Source: Nocardia takedensis NBRC 100417 (lineage in GTDB: Bacteria > Actinomycetota > Actinomycetes > Mycobacteriales > Mycobacteriaceae). Taken from it: a stretch of DNA of 64,000 bases. Of this stretch, positions 39,629 through 48,895 are shown piece by piece. The notes beneath the pieces are model-generated. The model did no database searches and was not told the origin of the DNA. It saw nothing but the letters and a program-made list of their open reading frames with translations. The position numbers and the translations under genes were made by a program. Where the stretch lies: NCBI RefSeq assembly GCF_000308695.1, contig NZ_BAGG01000115.1:1-64000 (forward strand), in the 5' to 3' direction. Positions within the stretch are counted from its first letter, which is position 1. Each line of letters opens with the position of its first letter.

Positions 39629-41307
39629 TCTCCCGTCGGGTCGGCGTCGCGCGCCGCGCTGGTCCGGTGCTGGGGTCGGTCGTCCTCGGCGAGCAGACGA
39701 TGCCGCAGGCGATCGAATTCACCGCCCCACCCGGCCTGGTCGGTCCTGGCGAGCCCACCCATTTCTACTACAGAGCGTCGTTGTGACACGGTACCGGCCG
39801 GGTCGGGCTCCGGATAGACCCTGATCCAGATCCGCCTGCGCTTGACCAACAGCGAGACCAGCAGACCGGCCATCATCGCCACCGCGCTCACCAACACCCA
39901 CTGCTGGGCCGGATCGTGCGAGACCTGGAGGTTCACGAATTCCTGCGCGCCGTCGAAGGTGACCTTCGTGCCGTTGGGCAGCGTGGTCGACTCACCGGGC
40001 CGCAGGTTGACCCGCGCCTCTTTGCTCAACCGTCCCTGCCGGATCTGCTCGGGGTCCAAGGCGAACAGCGACTGCGGGCGGCCGGTGTCCAGGCCGGTGT
40101 CGCCGCGGTAGATGTCGACGGCGACCGCCGGATCGTCCATGCGCGGGAACGCGGAGGTGAGCAGGTTGCCGTGCAGCAGCGCGGTCGGCGCGAACAGGCC
40201 CTCGATCGCGATCTGGTTCTGGCGGCGTTCGGCGTCGGTGGCGTACATGCCCCCGGGCGGGTCGATGCGCAGCACACCGCTGGACAGGAACGTCCTGGCG
40301 TCGTCGGGCCGCCACTGGATGGATTCGGTGCGGGTCTGCCCGTCCGGGAAGGTGACGGTGAACGTCGGCGCGTAGCCGTGGCCTTGCAGGTAGATCCGGT
40401 CGCCCTCGACGCGCAGCGGATGGTTCACCTTGATCGTGGTCGAGCGCCAGGTGTCGGTGCGCAGATCCGCGCCCGCCTGGTACTCGATGTCGGAGGTGAA
40501 CATCTCGGCCTGGCCGGTCTCGAGATAGTCGGCGCGGAAATTCTCGACCCGCACGCACAGCGGCGTCATCCCGGTGCCGTCGTTGACGTTGCCCGCCTTG
40601 AACGAGTCGAACACCGCGGGCGAGGTGGTGCAGAAGCCGGGCCCGTCGTTGGCGATCACGATGACCGAACCCTCGTAGCCGAAGAACTTGCCGACCGCGA
40701 TCGCCACCAGCAACCCGACCAGCGCGAGGTGGAACACCAGGTTGCCGAGTTCGCGGGTGTAGCCCTTCTCCGCCGAGAGCGTGATCTCGCCGTCGCGGCC
40801 CTGCTCCGCGCGCACCTCGGTCCGCCACCCGCGCAAGTGACGGCGTGTCCGTTCGATGACCTGTTCGGGTGTGCCGTCGACGGTTTCGTCGTGGTGCAGC
40901 GGCAACCGGCCCAGGTTGCGCGGCGCGCGGACGGGCGGGGTGCGCAACGCGCGGTAGTGGTCGAGGCAGCGCGGCAGGATGCAGCCGACCAGCGACACGA
41001 ACAGCAGCACGTAGACGGCGGTGAACCAGAAACTGGAGAACACGTCGAACAACTCGAAGCGGTCCATCCACGGGCCCAGCGTGGGCCGGTCGGCGATGTA
41101 CTGCTCGACCTTCTGTTCGTTGAGGTTGCGCTGCGGCAGCAGCGCGCCCGGAATCGCGGCCAGCGCCAGCAGGAACAGCAGCACCAGCGCGGTGCGCATA
41201 CTGGTCAGTCCGCGCCAGGTGTTGCGCACGGCCGCCCAAGCGCGCAGATGCGGCGCGGGACGCTTCGGAGCGGGGGCGGGGGCCACGGGGGTGTCGGTCA
41301 CGGTCAT
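39625..41307 (-). CDS. resB: Cytochrome c biogenesis protein ResB
   Basis: A 560-residue System II protein with three N-terminal transmembrane helices (the first near 43-63), a large extracytoplasmic domain and a last helix (WVLVSAVAMMAGLLVSLLV) before a basic cytoplasmic tail. With CcsB it forms the complex that delivers heme to apocytochrome c. The start ATG overlaps the ccdA stop by 4 nt. Longer frames upstream are shadows of ccdA. Confidence 0.93.
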   Translation of the reverse strand: MTVTDTPVAPAPAPKRPAPHLRAWAAVRNTWRGLTSMRTALVLLFLLALAAIPGALLPQRNLNEQKVEQYIADRPTLGPWMDRFELFDVFSSFWFTAVYVLLFVSLVGCILPRCLDHYRALRTPPVRAPRNLGRLPLHHDETVDGTPEQVIERTRRHLRGWRTEVRAEQGRDGEITLSAEKGYTRELGNLVFHLALVGLLVAIAVGKFFGYEGSVIVIANDGPGFCTTSPAVFDSFKAGNVNDGTGMTPLCVRVENFRADYLETGQAEMFTSDIEYQAGADLRTDTWRSTTIKVNHPLRVEGDRIYLQGHGYAPTFTVTFPDGQTRTESIQWRPDDARTFLSSGVLRIDPPGGMYATDAERRQNQIAIEGLFAPTALLHGNLLTSAFPRMDDPAVAVDIYRGDTGLDTGRPQSLFALDPEQIRQGRLSKEARVNLRPGESTTLPNGTKVTFDGAQEFVNLQVSHDPAQQWVLVSAVAMMAGLLVSLLVKRRRIWIRVYPEPDPAGTVSQRRSVVEMGGLARTDQAGWGGEFDRLRHRLLAEDDRPQHRTSAARDADPTGE

Positions 41308-42125
41308 ATCGGCAAGGTCACCTCGGAGACGAAACCGTCGCGCACCCAGCCGACGAACTGATCCCACGCGCCGGTCACCAGCGCGATGCCGACCGCGACC
41401 AGCAGGATGCCGCCGACGACCTGGATCGCGCGGGAATTGCGGCGCAGCCAGCCGACGCCGCGCAGCGCGGTCGCCGACCCGAAGGCCAGGATCACGAACG
41501 GCAGGCCCAGGCCGAGGCAGTAGGCCACGATCAGCGCGACCCCGCGCGCGGCGGTGCTGCCGTCGGTGCCCGCCGAGACCGCCATCACACCGGACAGCGT
41601 CGGACCCAGGCACGGCGTCCACCCGAGGGCGAAGACCGCGCCCAGCAGCGGCGCGCCCGCGATGCTGGTCAGCCTGCGCGGTTCCATCCGGGTGTCCCGT
41701 TGCAGAGCGGGGACCAGGCCGATGAACACCAGGCCCATCAGGATGGTGACCACGCCGCCGACACGTTGCAGCAGTTCGCGGTTGACGTTGAGGGTCTGGA
41801 TCAGGCCGAACACCGTGGCCGTCGCCAGCACGAACACGACGGTGAACCCGGCGACGAACAGACCGGCCGCACCGGCGACCCGCGCGCGCCCGGTGCGCGT
41901 CACCGTGCCGACCGCGGTGTCGCGGGCCTGCGCGACCGAGGCGGGCGGGGCCTCGGCGCCGACCAAGCCCGCCAGGTAGGACAGGTAGCCCGGCACCAGC
42001 GGCACCACGCACGGCGAGGCGAAGGACACCAGGCCGGCCAGCACGCAGGCCCCGAGAGCGAGCAGCAGCGGGCCGGTGGCGGCGGTCTGCTGGAACGAGT
42101 CGCCGACGCTCGCGAGTACCGTCAC
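41304..42125 (-). CDS. ccdA: Thiol-disulfide transporter CcdA
   Basis: A 273-residue membrane protein with six helices, carrying the two redox cysteines in SFASPCVVPLVPGY and GWTPCLGPTLSG. It passes electrons across the membrane to ResA-like thioredoxins for reduction of apocytochrome c. A roughly 30-residue basic loop (about 62-90) is inserted between helices 1 and 2. GTG start overlapping the tlpA stop. Confidence 0.93.
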   Translation of the reverse strand: MTVLASVGDSFQQTAATGPLLLALGACVLAGLVSFASPCVVPLVPGYLSYLAGLVGAEAPPASVAQARDTAVGTVTRTGRARVAGAAGLFVAGFTVVFVLATATVFGLIQTLNVNRELLQRVGGVVTILMGLVFIGLVPALQRDTRMEPRRLTSIAGAPLLGAVFALGWTPCLGPTLSGVMAVSAGTDGSTAARGVALIVAYCLGLGLPFVILAFGSATALRGVGWLRRNSRAIQVVGGILLVAVGIALVTGAWDQFVGWVRDGFVSEVTLPI

Positions 42126-42766
42126 CGCGGGTCCTCCGCGGCCAGCTTGTCCACGACCGGACGCAGGTCCTCGGCGAGCAGCGACTTCAGGAACACCGCC
42201 GCGACCCGGTGTTGCCGGTCGAGCACCAGCGTGGTCGGGATGACGCTGGTCGGGAAGTCACCGCCGAGGGCGAGCAGGGTCCGCATGGACGGGTCGTGGA
42301 TCGACGGATACCCGACCTTGTTGTCGGTGACGAAATCCTGCGCCTTGTCCTTCTGCGGATCGCGGACGTTGATGCCGAGGAACGCCACGCCCTGCGCCTT
42401 GGTCTCCTCGTAGACCTTCTCCAGCGCCGGCGCTTCGGCCCGGCACGGACCGCACCACTGCCCCCACAGATTGATCACCACGACCTGGCCGGGGAAATCG
42501 CGCACCGAGACGGTCTTGCCCTCGGTCATCAGATCCGGGCCGGACAGTTCGCCGATGGTGCCGCGCGCACTCGGCGGGTCATAGTAGATCTCCGTCTTGC
42601 CACCCGGCGACACGAACTGGAAGGTGCCGCCGGTGGCCACCGCATCCGCCCCGGTCGAGCAGCCCGCCAGCGCCGCGACCAGCGCGAGACAGGCGAGCGC
42701 GACCGGACCGGAACGCCGAACGGTGGGCCCGCGTTTCCGGGATGGGGATGCGGTGCGGCGACTCAT
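42122..42766 (-). CDS. ResA/TlpA-like thioredoxin lipoprotein
   Basis: A 214-residue, exported thioredoxin. Signal peptide with lipobox LAGC (Cys36), then the redox motif WCGPC (104-108) and the cis-Pro loop TSVIPTTLVLD. It would reduce the heme-binding cysteines of apocytochrome c with electrons from CcdA. The ATG overlaps the stop of the phosphatase gene by 4 nt. The M. tuberculosis counterpart is Rv0526. Confidence 0.9.
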   Translation of the reverse strand: MSRRTASPSRKRGPTVRRSGPVALACLALVAALAGCSTGADAVATGGTFQFVSPGGKTEIYYDPPSARGTIGELSGPDLMTEGKTVSVRDFPGQVVVINLWGQWCGPCRAEAPALEKVYEETKAQGVAFLGINVRDPQKDKAQDFVTDNKVGYPSIHDPSMRTLLALGGDFPTSVIPTTLVLDRQHRVAAVFLKSLLAEDLRPVVDKLAAEDPR

Positions 42767-43887
42767 GCGCCGTGCACCGACGGGTCCGACCCGCCCGCGG
42801 GTTCGGAGTAGACGATGTCGACGAGGGTGTCGCCCTGGTAGACCAGCGAGGTCAGCGAGGCCAGCGAGCACTGCCGCTGGCGAGGGTCGTGCCACAGCCG
42901 CTGCCCTTGCAGGAACCGGCGCAGCGTCCACACGGGAAGCTGATGCGAGACCAGCACGGCTTCGCGGCCCGCGGCTTCCACCCTGGCCTTGTTGACCGCG
43001 GCCAGCATGCGGTGCGCGATCTGGAGGTACGGCTCGCCCCAGGACGGGGTGAACGGGTCGCGCAGCTTCCACCAGTGCCGGGGCTTGCGCAGCGCGCCGT
43101 CGCCCACCGACACCCGCAGGCCCTCGAAGGTGTTGCCCGCCTCGACGAGGTTCTCGTCGGTGCGCACGATCAGACCGTGCTCCGCGGCGATCGGCTCCGC
43201 CGTCTCCTGCGCGCGCTGCAACGGCGACGCGATCACCAGCGCGAGGTCGTGATCCGACAGCGACCGCGACACCGCCGCCGCCTGCGCGCGCCCCGCCACC
43301 GACAGGCTGAACCCGGGCAGCCGACCGTAGAGGATGCCCTTGGGGTTGTGCACCTCGCCGTGGCGCAGCACGTGCACGATGGTCTCCACGCTCGCGTCCA
43401 CGGCGGGCGCTTCCTGGGCGGTCCGCGGAATCGCGGTGGTCGACGACGTCGGCACCGCCTCGGACACGGGCGAGGATTCGGACGCCTCGGACTCGCCCGA
43501 CGACTCGGACCCGGCCGCGAGCTCGGTTGCCGACTCGCTCTTCTTCGGCGCATCCGTGTCGTCGCCGCCCGCCGCCCGCACCACGGCGTCGGCCACGTCG
43601 CTGCCCTCGGTCAGCGCCACGACGGCCGCCGCGGCCGCACCGGCGTCGGCGACCTCTTCGACGGCGTCGGCCGCGGATTCCACGTCGGCCGACGGCTCCT
43701 GGACGGCGGAGGTCTGCGTGACCTCGGCGGAAGTCTCGGCGACCTCGGCGGCGACGGACTCGGCCACGGCGAGGTCGGCGTCAGCGGTGGTGTCGGCGGC
43801 GGCGGTCTCGGCGGCGGTGATCGGTTCGTCGGAAGGGTTGTCCAGTCCTCGCTGCTGGGCGTCGGGCTGATCGTGGTCGGAACTCAC
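42763..43887 (-). CDS. Histidine phosphatase with long acidic N-terminal extension
   Basis: A 374-residue protein. Residues 1-168 are an Ala/Glu/Ser/Thr/Asp-rich disordered extension. Residues about 169-374 are a phosphoglycerate-mutase-like domain with the catalytic RHG (175-177) and second His in VLVSHQLPVW. It corresponds to Rv0525 in the hemL-ccs operon; the substrate is unknown. GTG 43887 overlaps the hemL stop. No inner start has a clear ribosome-binding site that would avoid the extension. Confidence 0.85.
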   Translation of the reverse strand: MSSDHDQPDAQQRGLDNPSDEPITAAETAAADTTADADLAVAESVAAEVAETSAEVTQTSAVQEPSADVESAADAVEEVADAGAAAAAVVALTEGSDVADAVVRAAGGDDTDAPKKSESATELAAGSESSGESEASESSPVSEAVPTSSTTAIPRTAQEAPAVDASVETIVHVLRHGEVHNPKGILYGRLPGFSLSVAGRAQAAAVSRSLSDHDLALVIASPLQRAQETAEPIAAEHGLIVRTDENLVEAGNTFEGLRVSVGDGALRKPRHWWKLRDPFTPSWGEPYLQIAHRMLAAVNKARVEAAGREAVLVSHQLPVWTLRRFLQGQRLWHDPRQRQCSLASLTSLVYQGDTLVDIVYSEPAGGSDPSVHGA

Positions 43888-45221
43888 GCGCGGGATCCTT
43901 CGGGGGTTGCGGCCGCGGCCGCGGATGCGGCGGCGGGCAGGGCGGCGGCGATACGGTCGAACGCGTTCTCGTCCAGCGCCGCGGAGACGAACCACGCCTC
44001 GTACGCGCTCGGCGGCGCGTAGACGCCCGCGTCGAGCAACGCGTGGAAGAAGGCGGGGAAACGCCAGGTCTGGCTGGCCTTGGCGGCCGCATAGTCGGTC
44101 ACCGGGCGATCGGCGAAGAACACGCTCACCATATTGCCTGCGAACTGCACGTGATGCTCGACCCCTGCCGCGGTGAGGGCCTCGGTGAGCAGCCCGCCGA
44201 GGCGTTCGGCGTTGCGGTCCAGCGCCGCGTAGACCTCGGCGTCGGCCGCGCGCAGGGTGGCCAGACCGGCGGCCACGGCCACGGGGTTCCCGGACAGCGT
44301 GCCCGCCTGGTAGACCGGCCCGAGCGGGGCGAGGTGGTTCATGATCTCGGCGCGTCCGCCGAAGGCGGCGGCGGGCAGTCCGCCGCTCATCACCTTGCCG
44401 AAGGTGTAGAGGTCGCCCGCGACGCCCTCCCGGCCGTACCAACCGGCCGCGCTGACCCGGAATCCGGTCATGACCTCGTCCATGATCAGCAGCGCGCCGT
44501 TGTCGGCGGTGAGCTTGCGCAGGCCCTCGTTGAAGCCGGGCAGCGGCGCGACCGCGCCCATGTTGCCCGCCGCCGCCTCGGTGATCACGCAGGCGATCTC
44601 GTCGGGGTAGGCGGCGAAGGCGGCGGCCACCGCTTCGAGGTCGTTGTAGGGCAGGACCAGGGTGTCGGCGGCCTGCGCGCCGGTGACGCCGGGCGAGGTG
44701 GGCAGTCCGAGGGTGGCGACGCCGGAGCCCGCGTCGGCCAGCAGCGCGTCCACGTGCCCGTGGTAGCAGCCGGCGAATTTCACGATCTTGGCGCGGCCGG
44801 TGTAGCCGCGGGCCAACCGGACCGCGCTCATGGTGGCCTCGGTGCCGGAGTTGACCAGCCGGACCCGCTGGACGGGGTCGACCCGGGCGGCGATGGCCTC
44901 GGCGAGTTCGATCTCGGCCTCGGTGGGCGCGCCGAAGGACAGGCCGCCGCCCGCCGCCGTGCGGACCGCCTCCACGACGGCCGGGTGGGCGTGGCCGAGG
45001 ATCATCGGCCCCCACGAGCACACCAGGTCGACGTAGTCGTTGCCGTCGGCGTCGGTCAGGGTGCAGCCCGCGGCAGAGGCGATGAATCTGGGGGTGCCGC
45101 CGACCGAGGCGAAGGCCCGCACCGGCGAGTTGACACCGCCCGGGATCACCGAACTCGCCCGGTCGAAGAGCTGAGCGGAAACCGGTACTGCTGCCCTGGT
45201 CACGCGCGGAGAAGAACTCAC
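43884..45221 (-). CDS. hemL: Glutamate-1-semialdehyde 2,1-aminomutase
   Basis: A 445-residue PLP enzyme converting glutamate-1-semialdehyde into 5-aminolevulinate, the step after HemA. FDRASSVIPGGVNSPVRAF opens it, NSGTEATMSAVRLARG binds PLP phosphate, LIMDEVMTGFR holds the cofactor Asp, and the Schiff-base Lys is in YTFGKVMSGGLP. The C-terminus is Ala-rich. It heads the coupled six-gene unit; starts at GTG 45221. Confidence 0.95.
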   Translation of the reverse strand: MSSSPRVTRAAVPVSAQLFDRASSVIPGGVNSPVRAFASVGGTPRFIASAAGCTLTDADGNDYVDLVCSWGPMILGHAHPAVVEAVRTAAGGGLSFGAPTEAEIELAEAIAARVDPVQRVRLVNSGTEATMSAVRLARGYTGRAKIVKFAGCYHGHVDALLADAGSGVATLGLPTSPGVTGAQAADTLVLPYNDLEAVAAAFAAYPDEIACVITEAAAGNMGAVAPLPGFNEGLRKLTADNGALLIMDEVMTGFRVSAAGWYGREGVAGDLYTFGKVMSGGLPAAAFGGRAEIMNHLAPLGPVYQAGTLSGNPVAVAAGLATLRAADAEVYAALDRNAERLGGLLTEALTAAGVEHHVQFAGNMVSVFFADRPVTDYAAAKASQTWRFPAFFHALLDAGVYAPPSAYEAWFVSAALDENAFDRIAAALPAAASAAAAATPEGSRA

Positions 45222-45397
45222 GGCCTCCAGTGTCGCAGTCCGGTGCGCGCGGGTCGACGACAGGGTGTAGTGGAGTGATCCGGGCCGCAGCGACCATGAT
45301 CGTCAACACGCCGCGGCCGATACCGCGAATTCGGTGGTCGCGGGGGTGACGGTGCGTAATCTCGGTGCGTCAGCAGCCACCGGACCAGGAGCGAATC

Positions 45398-45787
45398 ATG
45401 GGGATCTCCGTCATCAGGACAGTCACCCTCGCCGCGAGCGCGTGCGCGGCCGTCGGTCTCGGCACGGCGAGCGCGCATGCCGTCGTGCCGGTCGCCGATC
45501 CGGCGCAGGGACGCGTCGGCGTCCGGCTCAGCCACGACGAGACCGTCGGTCTGGCCGGCGGTCCGATTCCCGCCGTGGTCACCATGGTCGTGCCGCTCAA
45601 CCGCATCGGCGCCGGGCTGCACAGCGACACCCAGCTCTACCGGGACGAACGCGGCGGCGTGCACGCCTCACTGCGCCAAGTGGTCGCGGAAGCGGCCGCC
45701 CATCCGGATGGGGCGATCACGCTGTACCTGAACGCTCCGGGTACCCGGGACGGCCGCGTCCTCGACATCTATCAGAACTGGAACTGA
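45398..45787 (+). CDS. Small secreted protein
   Basis: A 129-residue exported protein. It has an N-terminal signal peptide (about 1-28, cleavage near ASAHA) and a mature part of about 100 residues, with no Cys and no family I recognise. AGGAG precedes the ATG at 45398. It stands divergent from hemL. Confidence 0.6.
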   Translation: MGISVIRTVTLAASACAAVGLGTASAHAVVPVADPAQGRVGVRLSHDETVGLAGGPIPAVVTMVVPLNRIGAGLHSDTQLYRDERGGVHASLRQVVAEAAAHPDGAITLYLNAPGTRDGRVLDIYQNWN

Positions 45788-45791
45788 GCTA

Positions 45792-46004
45792 CTAGGTGTA
45801 TTTGCAGGGCACGTCGGCCGAGATCGTCTGCAACGAGCAGAACAGCGCGTTCAGGACACCGGCGGACCCGGTCTCGGGGACCAGCTGGTCGACGGCGGTG
45901 GCGGATTCGGTCTCCGTCGCCGCCGCGGCCGGTCCGGCCAGCGGGGCCAGAACGGCGGCCGAGATGACAAGGCCGAGGCCGATTTTCGATGCGAGTGACT
46001 TCAA
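45792..46004 (-). CDS. Small secreted protein with two Cys
   Basis: A 70-residue exported peptide: signal sequence about 1-29 (ending GPAAA) and a mature part with Cys residues in ALFCSLQT and VPCKYT, which could form a disulfide. It uses a TTG start (46004) with an AGGTG site, so the start is uncertain. Function unknown. Its stop is 4 nt from the convergent gene at 45787. Confidence 0.55.
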   Translation of the reverse strand: MKSLASKIGLGLVISAAVLAPLAGPAAAATETESATAVDQLVPETGSAGVLNALFCSLQTISADVPCKYT

Positions 46005-46152
46005 GGGTTACACCTGACTCTCGAAACAGTCTGGGCGACAGCAGAACACCCAAACGACGGCGAACCGTCACGAATCGATTCGCCGCGAACGCGGAAAACG
46101 TTACGACACACCGAGCGACACGCCGATGCTGGGTAACCCCGACGAAACAGTC

Positions 46153-46392
46153 TCAGTCCGAGGCGAGCAACCGTCCGGCGATATCGATCAGCAGCAGGCC
46201 CGCCACTCCGACGAGGACCACCGCCAGCAGCAGCCAGGCGCCGACGTAGCGGGTGGCCTCGAAGGCGGGCAGGTCACCGTCGGGCCCCAGCGAGGTCCGC
46301 ACCATGCCGTTGTCCCAACTGATCACCGCGCCGACGACGCAGAGCGCCACGATCACCAGTTCACCCGACACCACCGCTGTCGACTGCCTCAC
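46153..46392 (-). CDS. Small two-helix membrane protein
   Basis: A 79-residue protein with hydrophobic helices at about 9-27 and 49-71. GTG 46392 overlaps the stop of the next gene upstream by 4 nt, so the two are coupled and probably act together. Function unknown. Confidence 0.6.
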   Translation of the reverse strand: MRQSTAVVSGELVIVALCVVGAVISWDNGMVRTSLGPDGDLPAFEATRYVGAWLLLAVVLVGVAGLLLIDIAGRLLASD

Positions 46393-46895
46393 TGCTGGGC
46401 TCCGTTCTCCTCGCGTTCGGTCGGGTCGGGGTCCGCGTCGAGCACCGAGGTCAGCGCGGCGCGCAGCCCGCGGTGGTCGCGAGCCCACGCCTGGACCATG
46501 CCGCCGTCACGCAGCACCAGCCCGATTCCTCGGCGGCGGCGCGGCACGCCGGACAACTCGCCCAGCGCCCGCGCGGATTCCCAGTCCTCATCGTCCCAGG
46601 ACTCGTCGTCGCGTTCGGGCAGGACGCGGTCGATCGAGCTCAACGGCAGTGTCTCGGCGCCCTGCCGGAGCCGGTCGGTGGTGAGTTCCACGCTGACGTG
46701 GCGGCGGCCCGCGACGACCTGCAACCAGACGAAGCCCGCGATCAGCGCGGCGCAGAACACCAGGGCGAACCAGTGCACAGAACTGCCGGTGGCGATCTCC
46801 ACGATCAGGATGATCAGGCACAGGACGGGTCCGTAGGCGACCGCGCGCCATCGCGCGCCGGGCTCGCTGAAGACGACCTCGTCCGTCACCGTCAC
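46389..46895 (-). CDS. Two-helix membrane protein with a cytoplasmic domain
   Basis: A 168-residue protein. Two transmembrane helices (about 18-36, 41-61) are followed by a PH-like beta region (HVSVELTTDRLRQGAETL) and an acidic loop (ERDDESWDDEDWE). I do not assign it to a named family with confidence. GTG start. It overlaps 46153-46392. Confidence 0.6.
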   Translation of the reverse strand: MTVTDEVVFSEPGARWRAVAYGPVLCLIILIVEIATGSSVHWFALVFCAALIAGFVWLQVVAGRRHVSVELTTDRLRQGAETLPLSSIDRVLPERDDESWDDEDWESARALGELSGVPRRRRGIGLVLRDGGMVQAWARDHRGLRAALTSVLDADPDPTEREENGAQQ

Positions 46896-46965
46896 GACGG
46901 GGCCCCAAGAAATCCGGCGGCGAGAAATCCGGCGGCGGCACGCGCGCCGGGAGCGGGCGCGACGA

Positions 46966-47085
46966 TCAGCCGACCACGCCGGGCAGCAGCAACAGTGCGA
47001 CGGTGAGCAAGCCGAACACCACCAGGAGACTCAGTACGAGCAGGTCCCGCCGAATGCTCTGCGGCTGTTGGATCACCACTCGCAT
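46966..47085 (-). CDS. 39-residue single-pass membrane peptide
   Basis: A 39-residue reading frame starting MRVVIQQPQSIRRDLLVLSL with one hydrophobic helix (about 15-36). A GGAGG site 6-7 nt before the ATG at 47085 supports translation. The 80-nt gap to the preceding gene suggests the same transcript. Function unknown. Confidence 0.5.
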   Translation of the reverse strand: MRVVIQQPQSIRRDLLVLSLLVVFGLLTVALLLLPGVVG

Positions 47086-47242
47086 CGATGCCTCCGATCC
47101 CCCGGAGCCATCCGGTCGACGCTGTCGCGCGAGGCGAAGCAACGTGTGACCGACAACTTCCGGTTCCCGTGTCCACTGTGACAACCCTCACCATACATGG
47201 ACGCGCGCTCGTTACAAACCCCGCACCCGGTTTGCTGAACAT

Positions 47243-47761
47243 TCACCGTCGATTCATCAAGAAGTATGCGGTCGAATCGGGACGATGACTCAGATAGATC
47301 GCGCCGCCGGCCAGCACGCTCTGCACGATCGACGCGCCGCCCGCCACCAGCGACGCGAGACCGGTCATCGCCGAGATGGTGAACAGGGTGTTGACCGCCG
47401 TGAACACCAGCCACCCGCCCAGGATGTTCAACACGGTGCGTGCCCATTGTTCGCCGCGCTCGAACAGGTGGATCACGACCAGGACCAATCCGGAGATCAT
47501 CGCCCCGCCCAGACCGAGGAAGACGAAACCCGACAGCAACGCCAGATCCGCGGCCGCCGCCGCGTCACCGGTCTTCATCTGTTCGAGGGCTTGGCGGCGC
47601 AACTCCTCGCGCTGCCCGTAGGCGACGAAGAACCCCGCCGCCAACTGCACCAGGCCGAAGGCGACCACACCCCACCACAACTGCCGCGCCGTGCCGATGT
47701 CCTGCGGGACCGGCGGGCGCGCGACGGGCGCCACGCCCACCGGATGCTTCGGAACCGTCAC
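47243..47761 (-). CDS. Conserved four-helix membrane protein
   Basis: A 172-residue protein with four transmembrane helices (near 28-48, 73-98, 106-130, 134-157). It begins with a Pro-rich N-terminus. Coupled to hemB by a 4-nt GTGA overlap. The neighbour of hemB in M. tuberculosis (Rv0513) is likewise a membrane protein. A role linked to heme is only suggested by position. Confidence 0.7.
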   Translation of the reverse strand: MTVPKHPVGVAPVARPPVPQDIGTARQLWWGVVAFGLVQLAAGFFVAYGQREELRRQALEQMKTGDAAAAADLALLSGFVFLGLGGAMISGLVLVVIHLFERGEQWARTVLNILGGWLVFTAVNTLFTISAMTGLASLVAGGASIVQSVLAGGAIYLSHRPDSTAYFLMNRR

Positions 47762-48735
47762 GACAACCAGTGCGCGGCCTCGGCAGCCCAGTAGGTCAGC
47801 ACGATGTCCGCCCCGGCCCGCCGGATTCCGATCAGCGATTCCAGCACCGCGGCGCGGCGATCGATCCAGCCGCGTTCGGCGGCGGCGGTGATCATCGCGT
47901 ACTCCCCCGAGATCTGATAGGCCGCGACCGGCACGTTCGAGCGGTCGGCGACCTCGCGCAGGATGTCCAGGTAGGACATGGCCGGTTTCACCATCACGAT
48001 GTCCGCGCCCTCGGCCAGATCGAGGTCGAGTTCGCGCAGCGCCTCGGTGCGGTTGGCCGGGTCCTGCTGGTAGGTGCGCCGGTCACCTTCCAAGGTCGAG
48101 GCGACGGCCTCGCGGAACGGACCGTAGAAGGCGGAGGCGTATTTCGCGGCGTAGGCCAGGATGCCGGTGTCGATGCGGCCCACGGCGTCGAGGCCGCGGC
48201 GGATCGCGCGCACCTGACCGTCCATCATGCCGCTGGTGCCCAGCAGGTCCGCGCCCGCCTCGGCCTGCGACAGCGCCATGTCGACATACCGGTGCAGCGT
48301 GGCGTCGTTGTCCACCGCGCCGTCGGCGGTGAGCACCCCGCAGTGCCCGTGATCGGTGAATTCGTCCAGGCAGGTGTCGGCCATGACCACCGTCGACCCG
48401 CCGACCTCCTCGGACAGCGCGCGCAGGCCGCGGTTGAGGATGCCGTCGGGGTCGCTGGCCTGCGAACCCGTCGCGTCCTTGTCCTCCGGGCGCGGCACCC
48501 CGAACAGCATCAGCCCGCCGACACCTACCTCGACCGCGTCGACGGCGGCCTTGCGCAGCGAGTCCAGCGAGTGTTGGTGGACTCCCGGCATGGAGCTGAT
48601 CTCGCGGGGTGCGTCCACACCGTCGGCCACGAACATCGGCAGCACCAATTGCCGTGGCTCGAGCGTGGTTTCGGCCACCAGTCGACGCAGTGCCGGGGTG
48701 CGGCGCAACCGCCGCGGGCGGTCAGTTCCGGTCAT
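47758..48735 (-). CDS. hemB: Delta-aminolevulinic acid dehydratase (porphobilinogen synthase)
   Basis: A 325-residue HemB condensing two 5-aminolevulinates into porphobilinogen. The metal-site region DTCLDEFTDHGHCGVL and the catalytic lysines in AAKYASAFYGPFR and IVMVKPAMSYLDI are visible. ATG 48735. It is cut off from hemACD by a convergent small gene, so it has its own promoter in 48736-48895 shared with that divergent gene. Confidence 0.95.
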   Translation of the reverse strand: MTGTDRPRRLRRTPALRRLVAETTLEPRQLVLPMFVADGVDAPREISSMPGVHQHSLDSLRKAAVDAVEVGVGGLMLFGVPRPEDKDATGSQASDPDGILNRGLRALSEEVGGSTVVMADTCLDEFTDHGHCGVLTADGAVDNDATLHRYVDMALSQAEAGADLLGTSGMMDGQVRAIRRGLDAVGRIDTGILAYAAKYASAFYGPFREAVASTLEGDRRTYQQDPANRTEALRELDLDLAEGADIVMVKPAMSYLDILREVADRSNVPVAAYQISGEYAMITAAAERGWIDRRAAVLESLIGIRRAGADIVLTYWAAEAAHWLS

Positions 48736-48895
48736 GGCTCGCACGATACGCCTGCCGCGACGACCGGGCGCGCGGGGCAGCCCCCTTACCCGAAAACCGT
48801 ATCGGGCCAGCGGTTTCTGTCGGTGGCAGCGGGTACAATCGAAGATGTGTTCGACGGGATCGCCCAGCGATTCCCGACCCGAGGGGAGGACGTTC

